Source of the DNA: Xestospongia muta
Lineage: Eukaryota > Porifera > Demospongiae > Haplosclerida > Petrosiidae
Assembly (NCBI GenBank): GCA_963693285.1
Contig: OY848928.1
Span: 3,596,501-3,660,500, forward strand
DNA length: 64,000 nt
Direction of reading: 5' to 3'
Part shown: piece after piece, positions 48,301 to 63,300 of the stretch
Position numbering within the stretch: the first letter of the stretch is position 1
How the letters are laid out: each line of letters opens with the position of its first letter
The notes under the pieces: model-generated
What the model was told of the DNA's origin: nothing
Databases searched by the model: none
Seen by the model: the letters and a program-made list of their open reading frames with translations, nothing else
Program-made: the position numbers and the translations under genes

Positions 48301-51300
48301 TTGGCAGCCTTATAATTGTTGGCAACTTGATAAGGGTTATATATGAAGTAACCTTTGTGAAAGAAGCCATTTTTGAGTTATAATCACATTCATAAACAGC
48401 GGCTTGATATTGACAGAAGTTTGTAGGGCGAATTCTATTACGAGGCCTGTCATACTGTGGTATCGAATTGCTTCTTTTGTCAATAAGTTTTTTCTTGTTA
48501 TTTAAGAAGATCACATTTGTCTTGTCTTCTAACAATCAAGAAATAGTTATCCTTACAAAATATTACCAGTTGAATTAGCTATTTCTAGCTTTGTTGTACA
48601 TATACGTATACAATCACATGATAAATTGTCAATGATTTCCTGATTTTTAGTGTGATTTCTAAGATTTCTTATTTACAAATCACTATTGTAGTACCTCTTA
48701 CTTTTATTAAAAAGGTGTAGCTTCCTGTTGCCACACTTCTTACCTTTAATTTGAATGCTGTGCTTTCTGGTAGTTATTTTCTCATATAGTAACACACAGA
48801 AAATAATATTGGAAACTACACCTTTCAAATCAAGCTAAGAAATATGACAATGCCCATAATGGTTTGATTTCTAATATGAGTTGGTCTTGGTCTGATATCA
48901 AGTTTTCCTTCTATGATTTCAAGATACAATCATTGAGAATTCATCTATGTAGGACCCCTAGGTCTAGTGTGTTATTTAAAAGCCACACCTGGCAGTTTCT
49001 CTTTACACAATAGCTTCTATTATGTAGAAATATGTTCAACCACAGGATGGTTCCTAAGTAATTGATTATTGTTATAGGTCCTATGATCTCGGGGACAAAA
49101 ATAGGCGCACTAAGGTCTCGTGTTTATTGTCGTGAAGTAATCCAGTGTATTGGAATGGGAGATCGTGTATTCTGGTCCAGTTTTGGTTTAGGAATTGATC
49201 CTATAGCCAACACAAACACACGATTCACTAATGTAAGTAGTTTGACAACTTTATATATTGTAATCACTTTCTTTTAGACATCATCACAAGTTATTAATAA
49301 CGTGACTATTATCACTGCTAATCTGACTTTTGATCCTTTGATGGCAGAGCATGAAGCAATGTATGTCTGTCATGTTCAAGGTGACAATGATGCTAACATC
49401 AATGTCAGAGTAGGTGTAGATTTAGGTAAGTGTCAGGAGTGGCTAGTTGTATTGTACAATTATTTTTTCATAAGCTTATAGAGGGCACCAAATATTGTAC
49501 CCCTTCTATACCTTATACTAATAGATCGTTTTACTCTGTATTATACAATATCCTATAATAAAGCCTGTTCTCATATTATTACCATTTAGATCCAGTTATC
49601 ATTGCATCTGATATCCCTAATGTGGACATATCATCTCGAACTATTGGAGAGACTATTACAATTGGATGTCAGGTGGAAACATGTCTCTCTAATGTTACTG
49701 TGACATTTTATAAAAACAAAAATGTCATTCAAACCAAAACCATCACTAACAATATGTTGAAATCATTTACATATACATACAACTTAACAGTGGGAACTGA
49801 TTCTCCTGGTGAATATGCTTGTCGTGCTGTAACACCAAAAGGTGCAACCAACCTTAAATATTTTAACATTATTGGTAAGTGCAGATTACCAATTGTACTG
49901 TATCTTTATCTTTGTATCTGTACTTTTCATTCCTCCTCATTTACTTCAAAGTTCCATGCTAGGTTCTATAGTTTTCAACAAAAGTAACACTATATTATGT
50001 AAACATCATAGCATTATAGTGATGCATTTTAATGTTTTAGAGTTTAGGGTTTAGGTTTTAGTGTTACAATGTGTACAATACAAGCAGTAGTATAAAATTT
50101 ATGACGCCTACTATTACAATGCTAATTTTTATTGTCAGATATGCTTTTAGTGCTTGGCAGTCTTATAATTTTTGGCAACTTGATAAGGGTTATATATGGA
50201 AGTAAACCTTTGTAAGAGAAGCCTTTTGAGTTATAGTCATATTCATAAATGATGGTCTGATATTGATGGAAGTTTGTAGGGTCAATATTCTATTCTATTA
50301 TGAGACCTGTCCTAAATGTGGTATCGAAAGTTTCTTTCAACAATAAGTTTTTTCTTGTTATTTAAGAAGATCACATTTGTCTTGTCTTTTAACAATAAAG
50401 AAACAGGTATTCTTACAGAATATTACCAGTTGAATTAACTATTTCTAGCTTTGTTGTACATATACGTATGCAATCACATCATAAATTATCATGATTTCTT
50501 GATTTTTAGTGTGATTTCTGAGATTTCTGATTTACAAATCACTATTGTAGCACTTCTTACCTTTATTGAAAAGGTGTAGCTTCCTGTTGCCACATTTCTT
50601 ACCTTTAATTTGAATGGTGTGGTTTCTAGTAGTTATTTTCTCATATAGTAACACAAAGAAAATAATATTGGAAACTGCACCTTTCAAATCAAGCTAAGAG
50701 GTGTGACAATGCCTATAATGGTTTGATTTCTAATATAAGTTGATCTTGGTCTGTTTTTAAGATTTCCTTCTATGATTTAAAGGCACACTCTATAAGATTT
50801 CATCTACGTAGGACCTCTAGGTCTAGTGTGTTATTTAAAAGCCACACCTGGCAGTTTCTCTTTACACAATAGCTTCTATTATGTTAATGTTCACAAATAT
50901 GTTCAACCACTGGATGGTTCCTAAGTAATTGATTATTGTTATAGGTCCTTTGATTTTGGGGACAAAAATGGGCTTACTAAGGTCTCGTGTTTATTGTCGT
51001 GAAGTAATCCAGTGTATTGGAATGGGAGATCGTGTATTCTGGTCCAGTTTTGGTTTAGGATTTGATCCTATAGCCAACACAGACACACGATTCACTAATG
51101 TAAGTAGTTGAATAACTTTATATATTATAATCACTTCCTTATAGACATCATCACAAGTTATTAATAACGTGACTATTATCACTGCTAATCTGACTTTTGA
51201 TCCTTTGATGGCAGAGCATGAAGCAATGTATGTCTGTCATGTTCAAGGTGACAATGATGCTAACATCAATGTCAGAGTAGGTGTAGATTTAGGTAAGTGT

Positions 51301-54300
51301 CAGGAGTGGCTAGTTGTATTGTACAATTGTTTCTTCATAAGCTTATAGAGGGCACCAAATATTGTACCCCTTCTATACCTTATACTAATAGATCGTTTTA
51401 CTCTGTATTATACAATATCCTATAATAAAGCCTGTTCTCATATTATTGCCATTTAGATCCAGTTATCATTGCATCTGATATCCCTAATGTGGACATATCA
51501 TCTCGAACTATTGGAGAGATTATTACAATTAGATGTCAGGTGGAAACATGTCTCTCTAATGTTACTGTGACATTTTATAAAAACAAAAATGTCATTCAAA
51601 CCAAAACCATCACTAACAATATGTTGAAATCATTTACATATACATACAACTTAACAGTGGGAACTGATTCTCCTGGTGAATATGCTTGTCGTGCTGTAAC
51701 ACCAAAAGGTGCAACCAACCTTAAATATTTTAACATTATTGGTAAGTGCAGATTACCAATCGTACTGTATCTTTATCTTTGTATCTGTACTTTTCATTCC
51801 TCCTCATTTACTTCAAAGTTCCATGCTAGGTTCTATAGTTTTCAACAAAAGTAACACTATATTATATAAACATCATAGCATTATAGTGATGCATTTTAAT
51901 GTTTTAGAGTTTAGGGTTTAGGTTTTAGTGTTACAATGTGTACAATACAAGCAGTAGTATAAAATTTATGACGCCTACTATTACAATGCTAATTTTTATT
52001 GTCAGATATGCTTTTAGTGCTTGGCAGTCTTATAATTTTTGGCAACTTGATAAGGGTTATATATGGAAGTAAACCTTTGTAAGAGAAGCCTTTTGAGTTA
52101 TAGTCATATTCATAAATGATGGTCTGATATTGATGGAAGTTTGTAGGGTCAATATTCTATTCTATTATGAGACCTGTCCTAAATGTGGTATCGAAAGTTT
52201 CTTTCAACAATAAGTTTTTTCTTGTTATTTAAGAAGATCACATTTGTCTTGTCTTTTAACAATAAAGAAACAGGTATTCTTACAGAATATTACCAGTTGA
52301 ATTAACTATTTCTAGCTTTGTTGTACATATATGTATGCAATCACATCATAAATTATCATGATTTCTTGATTTTTAGTGTGATTTTTGATATTTCTGATTT
52401 ACAAATCACTATTTTAGCACTTCTTACCTTTATTGAAAAGGTGTAGCTTCCTGTTGCCACACTTCTTACCTTTAATTTGAATGGTGCGGTTTCTAGTAGT
52501 TATTTTATCATATAGTAACACAAAGAAAATAATATTGGAAACTGCACCTTTCAAATCAAGCTAAGAGGTGTGACAATGCCCATAATGGTTTGATTTCTAA
52601 TATAAGTTGATCTTGGTCTGTTTTTAAGATTTCCTTCTATGATTTAAAGGCACACTCTATGAGATTTCATCTATGTAGGACCTCTAAGTCTAGTGTGTTA
52701 TTTAAAAGCCACACCTGGCAGTTTCTCTTTACACAATAGCTTCTATTATGTTAATGTTCACAAATATGTTCAACCACTGGATGGTTCCTAAGTAATTGAT
52801 TATTGTTATAGGTCCTTTGATTTTGGGGACAAAAATGGGCTTACTAAGGTCTCGTGTTTATTGTCGTGAAGTAATCCAGTGTATTGGAATGGGAGATCGT
52901 GTATTCTGGTCCATTTTTGGTTTAGGATTTGATCCTATAGCCAACACAGACGCACGATTCACTAATGTAAGTAGTTGAATAACTTTATATATTATAATCA
53001 CTTCCTTATAGACATCATCACAAGTTATTAATAACGTGACTATTATCACTGCTAATCTGACTTTTGATCCTTTGATGGCAGAGCATGAAGAAATGTATGT
53101 CTGTCATGTTCAAGGTGACAATGATGCTAACATCAATGTCAGAGTAGGTGTAGATTTAGGTAAGTGTTAGGAGTGGCTAGTTGTATCGTATAATTATTTT
53201 TTCATAAGCTTATAGAGGGCACCAAATATTGTACCCCTTCTATACCTTATACTAATAGATTGTTTTACTCTGTATTATACAATATCCTATAATAAAGCCT
53301 GTTCTCATATTATTACCATTTAGATCCAGTTATCATTGCATCTGATATCCCTAATGTGGACATATCATCTCAAACTATTGGAGAGATTATTACAATTAGA
53401 TGTCAGGTGGAAACATGTCTCTCTAATGTTACTGTGACATTTTATAAAAACAAAAATGTCATTCAAACCAAAACCATCACTAACAATATGTTGAAATCAT
53501 TTACATATACATACAACTTAACAGTGGGAATTGATTCTCCTGGTGAATATGCTTGTCGTGCTGTAACACCAAAAGGTGCAACCAACCTTAAATATTTTAA
53601 CATTATTGGTAAGTGAAGATTACCAATCGTACTGTATCTTTATCTTTGTATCTGTACTTTTCATTCCTCCTCATTTACTTCAAAGTTCCATGCTAGGTTC
53701 TATAGTTTTCAACAAAAGTAACACTATATTATGTAAACATCATAGCATTATAGTGATGCATTTTAATGTTTTAGAGTTTAGGATTTAGGTTTTAGTGTTA
53801 CAATGTATACAATACAAGCAGTAGTATAAAATTTATGACACCCAATATTACAATGCTAATTTTTATTGTCAGATATGCTTTTAGTGCTTGGCAGTCTTAT
53901 AATTTTTGGCAACTTGATAAGGGTTATATATGGAAGTAAACCTTTGTAAGAGAAGCCTTTTTGAGTTATAATCATATTCATAAATGATGGTCTGATATTG
54001 ATGGAAGTTTGTAGGGTGAATATTCTATTCTATTATGAGACCTTTCCTAAATGTGGTATCGAAAGTTTCTTTCAACAATAAGTTTTTCTTGTTATTTAAG
54101 AAGATCACATTTGTCTTGTCTTCTAACAATAAAGAAATAGGTATTCTTACAGAATATTACCAGTTGAATTAGCTATTTCTAGCTTTGTTGTACATATACG
54201 TATACAATCACATTATAAATTGTCAATGATTTCCTGATTTTTAGTGTGATTTCTAAGATTTCTGATTTACAAATCACTATTGTAGTACCTCTTCCCTTTT

Positions 54301-57300
54301 ATTAAAAAGGTGTAGTTTCCTGTTGCCACACTTCTTACCTTTAATTTGAATGCTGTGCTTTCTGGTAGTTATTTTCTCGTATAGTAACACAAAGAAAATA
54401 ATATTGGAAACTACACCTTTCAAATCAAGCTAAGAGGTGTGACAATGCCCATAATGGTTTGATTTCTAATATGAGTTGGTCTTGGTCTGATATCAAGTTT
54501 TCCTTCTATGATTTCAAGATACAATCATTGAGAATTCATCTATGTAGGACCCCTAGGTCTAGTGTGTTATTTAAAAGCCACACCTGGCAGTTTCTCTTTA
54601 CACAATAGCTTCTATTATGTAGAAATATGTTCAACCACAGGATGGTTCCTAAGTAATTGATTATTGTTATAGGTCCTATGATCTCGGGGACAAAAATAGG
54701 CGCACTAAGGTCTCGTGTTTATTGTCGTGAAGTAATCCAGTGTATTGGAATGGGAGATCGTGTATTCTGGTCCAGTTTTGGTTTAGGAATTGATCCTATA
54801 GCCAACACAGACACACGATTCACTAATGTAAGTAGTTTGACAACTTTATATATTGTAATCACTTCCTTTTAGACATCATCACAAGTTATTAATAACGTGA
54901 CTATTATCACTGCTAATCTGACTTTTGATCCTTTGATGGCAGAGCATGAAGAAATGTATGTCTGTCATGTTCAAGGTGACAATGATGCTAACATCAATGT
55001 CAGAGTAGGTGTAGATTTAGGTAAGTGTCAGGAGTGGCTAGTTGTATTGTACAATTATTTTTTCATAAGCTTATAGAGGGCACCAAATATTGTACCCCTT
55101 CTATACCTTATGCTAATAGATCGTTTTACTCTGTATTATACAATATCCTATAATAAAGCCTGTTCTCATATTATTACCATTTAGATCCAGTTATCATTGC
55201 ATCTGATATCCCTAATGTGGACATATCATCTCGAACTATTGGAGAGACTATTACAATTGGATGTCAGGTGGAAACATGTCTCTCTAATGTTACTGTGACA
55301 TTTTATAAAAACAAAAATGTCATTCAAACCAAAACCATCACTAACAATATGTTGAAATCATTTACATATACATACAACTTAACAGTGGGAACTGATTCTC
55401 CTGGTGAATATGCTTGTCGTGCTGTAACACCAAAAGGTGCAACCAACCTTAAATATTTTAACATTATTGGTAAGTGAAGATTACCAATCGTACTGTATCT
55501 TTATCTTTGTATCTGTACTTTTCATTCCTCCTCATTTACTTCAAAGTTCCATGCTAGGTTCTATAGTTTTCAACAAAAGTAACACTATATTATGTAAACA
55601 TCATAGCATTATAGTGATGCATTTTAATGTTTTAGAGTTTAGGATTTAGGTTTTAGTGTTACAATGTATACAATACAAGCAGTAGTATAACATTTATGAC
55701 ACCCAATATTACAATGCTAATTTTTATTGTCAGATATGCTTTTAGTGCTTGGTAGTCTTATAATTTTTGGCAACTTGATAAGGGTTATATATGGAAATAA
55801 ACCTTTGTAAGAGAAGCCTTTTTGAGTTATAGTCATATTCATAAATGTTCGTCTGATATTGACGGAAGTTTGTAGGGTCAATATTCTATTCTATTATGAG
55901 ACCTGTCCTAAATGTGGTATTGAAAGTTTCTTTCAACAATAAGTTTTTTCTTGTTATTTAAGAAGATCACATTTGTCTTGTCTTTTAACAATAAAGAAAC
56001 AGGTATTCTTACATAATATTACCAGTTGAATTAACTATTTCTAGCTTTGTTGTACATATACGTATGCAATCACATCATAAATTATCATGATTTCTTGATT
56101 TTTAGTGTGATTTCTGAGATTTCTGATTTACAAATCACTATTTTAGCACTTCTTACCTTTATTGAAAAGGTGTAGCTTCCTGTTGCCACACTTCTTACCT
56201 TTAATTTGAATGGTGTGGTTTCTAGTAGTTATTTTCTCATATAGTAACACAAAGAAAATAATATTGGAAACTGCACCTTTCAAATCAAGCTAAGAGGTGT
56301 GACAATGCCCATAATGGTTTGATTTCTAATATAAGTTGATCTTGGTCTGTTTTTAAGATTTCCTTCTATGATTTAAAGGCACACTCTATGAGATTTCATC
56401 TATGTAGGACCTCTAGGTCTAGTGTGTTATTTAAAAGCCACACCTGGCAGTTTCTCTTTACACAATAGCTTCTATTATGTTAATGTTCACAAATATGTTC
56501 AACCACTGGATGGTTCCTAAGTAATTGATTATTGTTATAGGTCCTTTGATTTTGGGGACAAAAATGGGCTTACTAAGGTCTCGTGTTTATTGTCGTGAAG
56601 TAATCCAGTGTATTGGAATGGGAGATCGTGTATTCTGGTCCATTTTTGGTTTAGGAATTGATCCTATAGCGAACACAAACACACGATTCACTAATGTAAG
56701 TAGTTGAATAACTTTATATATTGTAATCACTTCCTTATAGACATCATCACAAGTTATTAATAACGTGACTATTATCACTGCTAATCTGACTTTTGATCCT
56801 TTGATGGCAGAGCATGAAGCAATGTATGTCTGTCATGTTCAAGGTGACAATGATGCTAACATCAATGTCAGAGTAGGTGTAGATTTAGGTAAGTGTTAGG
56901 AGTGGCTAGTTGTATCGTATAATTATTTTTTCATAAGCTTATAGAGGGCACCAAATATTGTACCCCTTCTATACCTTATACTAATAGATTGTTTTACTCT
57001 GTATTATACAATATCCTATAATAAAGCCTGTTCTCATATTATTACCATTTAGATCCAGTTATCATTGCATCTGATATCCCTAATGTGGACATATCAACTC
57101 GAACTATTGGAGAGACTATTACAATTGGATGTCAGGTGGAAACATGTCTCTCTAATGTTACTGTGACATTTTATAAAAACAAAAATGTCATTCAAACCAA
57201 AACCATCACTAACAATATGTTGAAATCATTTACATATACATACAACTTAACAGTGGGAACTGATTCTCCTGGTGAATATGCTTGTCGTGCTGTAACACCA

Positions 57301-60300
57301 AAAGGTGCAACCAACCTTAAATATTTTAACATTATTGGTAAGTGAAGATTACCAATCGTACTGTATCTTTATCTTTGTATCTGTACTTTTCATTCCTCCT
57401 CATTTACTTCAAAGTTCCATGCTAGGTTCTATAGTTTTCAACAAAAGTAACACTATATTATGTAAACATCATAGCATTATAGTGATGCATTTTAATGTTT
57501 TAGAGTTTAGGATTTAGGTTTTAGTGTTACAATGTATACAATACAAGCAGTAGTATAAAATTTATGACACCCAATATTACAATGCTAATTTTTATTGTCA
57601 GATATGCTTTTAGTGCTTGGTAGTCTTATAATTTTTGGCAACTTGATAAGGGTTATATATGGAAATAAACCTTTGTAAGAGAAGCCTTTTTGAGTTATAG
57701 TCATATTCATAAATGTTCGTCTGATATTGACGGAAGTTTGTAGGGTCAATATTCTATTCTATTATGAGACCTTTCCTAAATGTGGTATTGAAAGTTTCTT
57801 TCAACAATAAGTTTTTTCTTGTTATTTAAGAAGATCACATTTGTCTTGTCTTTTAACAATAAAGAAACAGGTATTCTTACATAATATTACCAGTTGAATT
57901 AACTATTTCTAGCTTTGTTGTACATATACGTATGCAATCACATCATAAATTATCATGATTTCTTGATTTTTAGTGTGATTTCTGAGATTTCTGATTTACA
58001 AATCACTATTTTAGCACTTCTTACCTTTATTGAAAAGGTGTAGCTTCCTGTTGCCACACTTCTTACCTTTAATTTGAATGGTGTGGTTTCTAGTAGTTAT
58101 TTTCTCGTATAGTAACACAAAGAAAATAATATTGGAAACTGCACCTTTCAAATCAAGCTAAGAGGTGTGACAATGCCCATAATGGTTTGATTTCTAATAT
58201 AAGTTGATCTTGGTCTGTTTTTAAGATTTCCTTCTATGATTTAAAGGCACACTCTATGAGATTTCATCTATGTAGGACCTCTAGGTCTAGTGTGTTATTT
58301 AAAAGCCACACCTGGCAGTTTCTCTTTACACAATAGCTTCTATTATGTTAATGTTCACAAATATGTTCAACCACTGGATGGTTCCTAAGTAATTGATTAT
58401 TGTTATAGGTCCTTTGATTTTGGGGACAAAAATGGGCTTACTAAGGTCTCGTGTTTATTGTCGTGAAGTAATCCAGTGTATTGGAATGGGAGATCGTGTA
58501 TTCTGGTCCATTTTTGGTTTAGGAATTGATCCTATAGCGAACACAAACACACGATTCACTAATGTAAGCAATTGAATAACTTTATATATTGTAATCACTT
58601 CCTTATAGACATCATCACAAGTTATTAATAACGTGACTATTATCACTGCTAATCTGACTTTTGATCCTTTGATGGCAGAGCATGAAGCAATGTATGTCTG
58701 TCATGTTCAAGGTGACAATGATGCTAACATCAATGTCAGAGTAGGTGTAGATTTAGGTAAGTGTTAGGAGTGGCTAGTTGTATCGTATAATTATTATTTC
58801 ATAAGCTTATAGAGGGCACCAAATATTGTACCCCTTCTATACCTTATACTAATAGATTGTTTTACTCTGTATTATACAATATCCTATAATAAAGCCTGTT
58901 CTCATATTATTGCCATTTAGATCCAGTTATCATTGCATCTGATATCCCTAATGTGGACATATCATCTCGAACTGTTGGAGAGATTATTACAATTAGATGT
59001 CAGGTGGAAACATGTCTCTCTGATGTTACTGTGACATTTTATAAAAATGAAAATGTCGTTCAAACCAAAACCATCACTAACAATATGTTGAAATCATTTA
59101 CATATACATACAACTTAACAGTGGAAATTGATTCTCCTGGTGAATATGCTTGTCATGCTTTAACACCAAAAGGTGCAACCAACCTTAAATATTTTAACAT
59201 TATTGGTAAGTGCAGATTACCAATCGTACTGTATCTTTATCTTTGTATCTGTACTTTTCATTCCTCCTCATCTACTTTAAAGTTTCATGCTAGGTTCTAT
59301 AGTTTTCAACAAAAGTAACACTATATTATGTAAACATCATAGCATTATAGTGATGCATTTTAATGTTTTAGAGTTTAGGGTTTAGGTTTTAGTGTTACAA
59401 TGTGTACAATACAAGCAGTAATATTAAATTTATGACACCCAATATTACAATGCTAATTTTTACTGTCAGATATGCTTTTAGTGCTTGGCAGTCTTGTAAT
59501 TTTTGGCAACTTGATAAGGGTTATATATGGAAGTAAACCTTTGTAAGAGAAGCCTTATTGAGTTATAATCATATTCATAAATGATGGTCTGATATTGACG
59601 GAAGTTTGTAGGGTCAATATTCTTTTCTATTATAAGCCTGTCCTAAATGTGGTATCAACTTAAATCTTTCATCAATAAGTTTTTCTTGTTATTTAAGAAG
59701 ATCAAGTTTGTCTTGTCTTCTAACAATCAAGAATCAGGTATTCTTACAGAATATTACCAGTTGAATTAGCTATTTCTAGCTTTGTTGTACATATACGTAT
59801 GCAATCACATCATAAATTACATGATTTCTTGATTTTTAGTGTGATTTCTGAGATTTCTGATTTACAAATCACTATTGTAGCACTTCTTACCTTTTATTAA
59901 AAAGGTGTAGTTTCCTGTTGCCACACTTCTTACCTTTAATTTGAATGCTGTGCTTTCTGGTAGTTATTTTCTCGTATAGTAACACAAAGAAAATAATATT
60001 GGAAACTACACCTTTCAAATCAAGCTAAGAAATATGACAATGCCCATAATGGTTTGATTTCTAATATGAGTTGGTCTTGGTCTGATATCAAGTTTTCCTT
60101 CTATGATTTCAAGATACGCTTATTGAGAATTCATCTATGTAGGACCTCTAGGTCTAGTGTGTTATTTAAAAGCCACACCTGGCAGTTTCTCTTTACACAA
60201 TAGCTTCTATTATGTTAATGTTCACAAATATGTTCAACCACTGGATGGTTCCTAAGTAATTGATTATTGTTATAGGTCCTTTGATTTTGGGGACAAAAAT

Positions 60301-63300
60301 GGGCTTACTAAGGTCTCGTGTTTATTGTCGTGAAGCAATCCAGTGTATTGGAATGGGAGATCGTGTATTCTGGTCCATTTTTGGTTTAGGAATTGATCCT
60401 ATAGCCAACACAAACACACGATTCACTAATGTAAGCAGTTGAATAACTTTATATATTGTAATCACTTCCTTATAGACATCATCACAAGTTATTAATAACG
60501 TGACTATTATCACTGCTAATCTGACTTTTGATCCTTTGATGGCAGAGCATGATGCAATGTATGTCTGTCATGTTCAAGGTGACAATGATGCTAACAGAAA
60601 TGTCAGAGTAGTTGTAGATTTAGGTAAGTGTCAAGAGTGGCTAGTTGTATTGTACAATTATTTCTTCATAAGCTTATAGAGGGCACCAAATATTGTACCC
60701 CTTCTATACCTTATGCTTATAGATTGTTTTACTCTGTATTATACAATATCCTATAATAAGCTTGATCTCATATTAATACCATTTAGATCCAGTTATCATT
60801 GCATCTGATATCCCTAATGTGGACATATCATCTCGAACTATTGGAGAGACTATTACAATTAGATGTCAGGTGGAAACATGTCTCTCTAATGTTACTGTGA
60901 CATTTTATAAAAACAAAAATGTCATTCAAACCAAAACCATCACTAACAATATGTTGAAATCATTTACATATACGTACAACTTAACAGTGGGAATTGATTC
61001 TCCTGGTGAATATGCTTGTTGTGCTGTAACACCAAAAGGTGCAACCAATCTTAAATTTTTTAACATTATTGGTAAGTGCAGATTACCAATCATACTGTAT
61101 CTTTATCTTTGTATCTGTACTTTTCATTCCACCTCATCTACTTCAAAGTTCCATATTGGTTCTATAGTTTTCAACAAAAGTAACACTATATTATGTAAAC
61201 ATCATAGCATTATAGTGATGCATTTTAATGATTTAGAGATTAGTTAGGGTTTAGGTTTTAGTGTTACGATGTTTACGATAAAAGCAGTAATATTAAATTT
61301 ATGACACCCACTATTACAATGTTAATTTTTACTGCCACATGTGCTTTAGTGCTTGGCAGTCTTACAATTTTTGGCAACTTGATAAGGGTTATATATGGAA
61401 GTAAACCTTTGTAAGAGAAGCCATTTTGAGTTATAATCATATTCATAAATGATGGTCTGATATTGACGGAAATTTGTAGGGTCGATATTCTATTCTATTA
61501 TGAGCCTGTCCTAAATGTGGTATCAACTTGTTTCTTTCATCAATAAGTTTTTTCTTGTTATTTAAGAAGATCAAGTTTGTCTTGTCTTCTAACAATCAAG
61601 AAACAGGTACCCTTACAGAATATTACCAGTTGAATTAGCTATTTCTAGCTTTGTTGTACATATACATATACAATCACATCATAAATTACATGATTTCTTG
61701 ATTTTTAGTGTGATTTCTGAGATTTCTGATTTACAAATCACTATTTTAGCACTTCTTACCTTTATTGAAAAGGTGTAGCTTCCTGTTGCCACACTTCTTA
61801 CCTTTAATTTGAATGGTGTGGTTTCTAGTAGTTATTTTCTCGTATAGCAACACAAAGAAAATAATATTGGAAACTGCACCTTTCAAATCAAGCTAAGAGG
61901 TGTGACAATGCCCATAACGTTTTGATTTCTAATATAAGTTGATCTTGGTCTGTTTTCAAGATTTCCTTCTATGATTTAAAGGCACACACTCTATGAGATT
62001 TCATCTATGTAGGACCTCTAGGTCTAGTGTGTTATTTAAAAGCCACACCTGGCAGTTTCTCTTTACACAATAGCTTCTATTATGTTAATGTTCACAAATA
62101 TGTTCAACCACTGGATGGTTCCTAAGTAATTGATTATTGTTATAGGTCCTATTATCTTGGGGACAAAAATGGGCATACTAAGGTCTCGTGTTTATTGTCG
62201 TGAAGCAATCCAGTGTATTGAAATGGGAGATCGTGTATTCTGGTCCATTTTTGGTTTAGGATTTGATCCTATAGCCAACACAGACACACGATTCACTAAT
62301 GTAAGTAGTTGAATAACTTTATATATTGTAATCACTTCCTTTTAGACATCATCACAAGTTATTAATAACGTGACTATTATCACCGCTAATCTGACTTTTG
62401 ATCCTTTGATGGCAGAGCATGATGGAATTTATGTCTGTCATGTTCAAGGTGACAATGATGCTAACAGAAATGTCAGAGTAGTTGTAGATTTAGGTAAGTG
62501 TCAAGAGTGGCTAGTTGTATTGTACAATTATTTCTTCATAAGCTTATAGAGGGCACCAAATATTGTACCCCTTCTATACCTTATGCTTATAGATTGTTTT
62601 ACTCTGTATTATACAATATCCTATAATAAGCTTGATCTCATATTAATACCATTTAGATCCAGTTATCATTGCATCTGATATCCCTAATGTGGACATATCA
62701 ACTCGAACTATTGGAGAGATTATTACAATTAGATGTCAGGTGGAAACATGTCTCTCTAATGTTACTGTGACATTTTATAAAAACAAAAATGTCATTCAAA
62801 CCAAAACCATCACTAACAATATGTTGAAATCATTTACATATACGTACAACTTAACAGTGGGAATTGATTCTCCTGGTGAATATGCTTGTTGTGCTGTAAC
62901 ACCAAAAGGTGCAACCAATCTTAAATTTTTTAACATTATTGGTAAGTGCAGATTACCAATCATACTGTATCTTTATCTTTGTATCTGTACTTTTCATTCC
63001 TCCTCATCTACTTTAAAGTTTCATGCTACGTTCTATAGTTTTCAACAAAAGTAACACTATATTATGTAAACATCATAGCATTATAGTGTATGCATTTTAA
63101 TGTTTTAGAGTTTAGGGTTTAGGTTTTAGTGTTACAATGTGTACGATAAAAGAAGTAATATTAAATTTATGACACCCACTATTACAATGCTAATTATTAC
63201 TGCCACATGTGCTTTAGTGCTTGGAAGTCTTACAATTGTTAGCAATTTGATAAGGGTTATATATGGAAGTAAACCTTTGTAAGAGAAGCCTTCTTGAGTT

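Noticed and set aside
49842..57517. 70-codon plus-strand frames after each Ig2 exon in the array
   Set aside because: They start inside the Ig2 exon in the wrong frame and run into the intron; repeated only because the unit is repeated.
50991..60513. Minus-strand 63-codon frames recurring in the array
   Set aside because: They are antisense shadows of the Ig1 exons and cross the 45-nt intron.
49078..62941. Each array unit as a separate small gene
   Set aside because: Units lack their own signal exon, tail exon, stop or poly(A) signal, and every unit ends in a splice donor.
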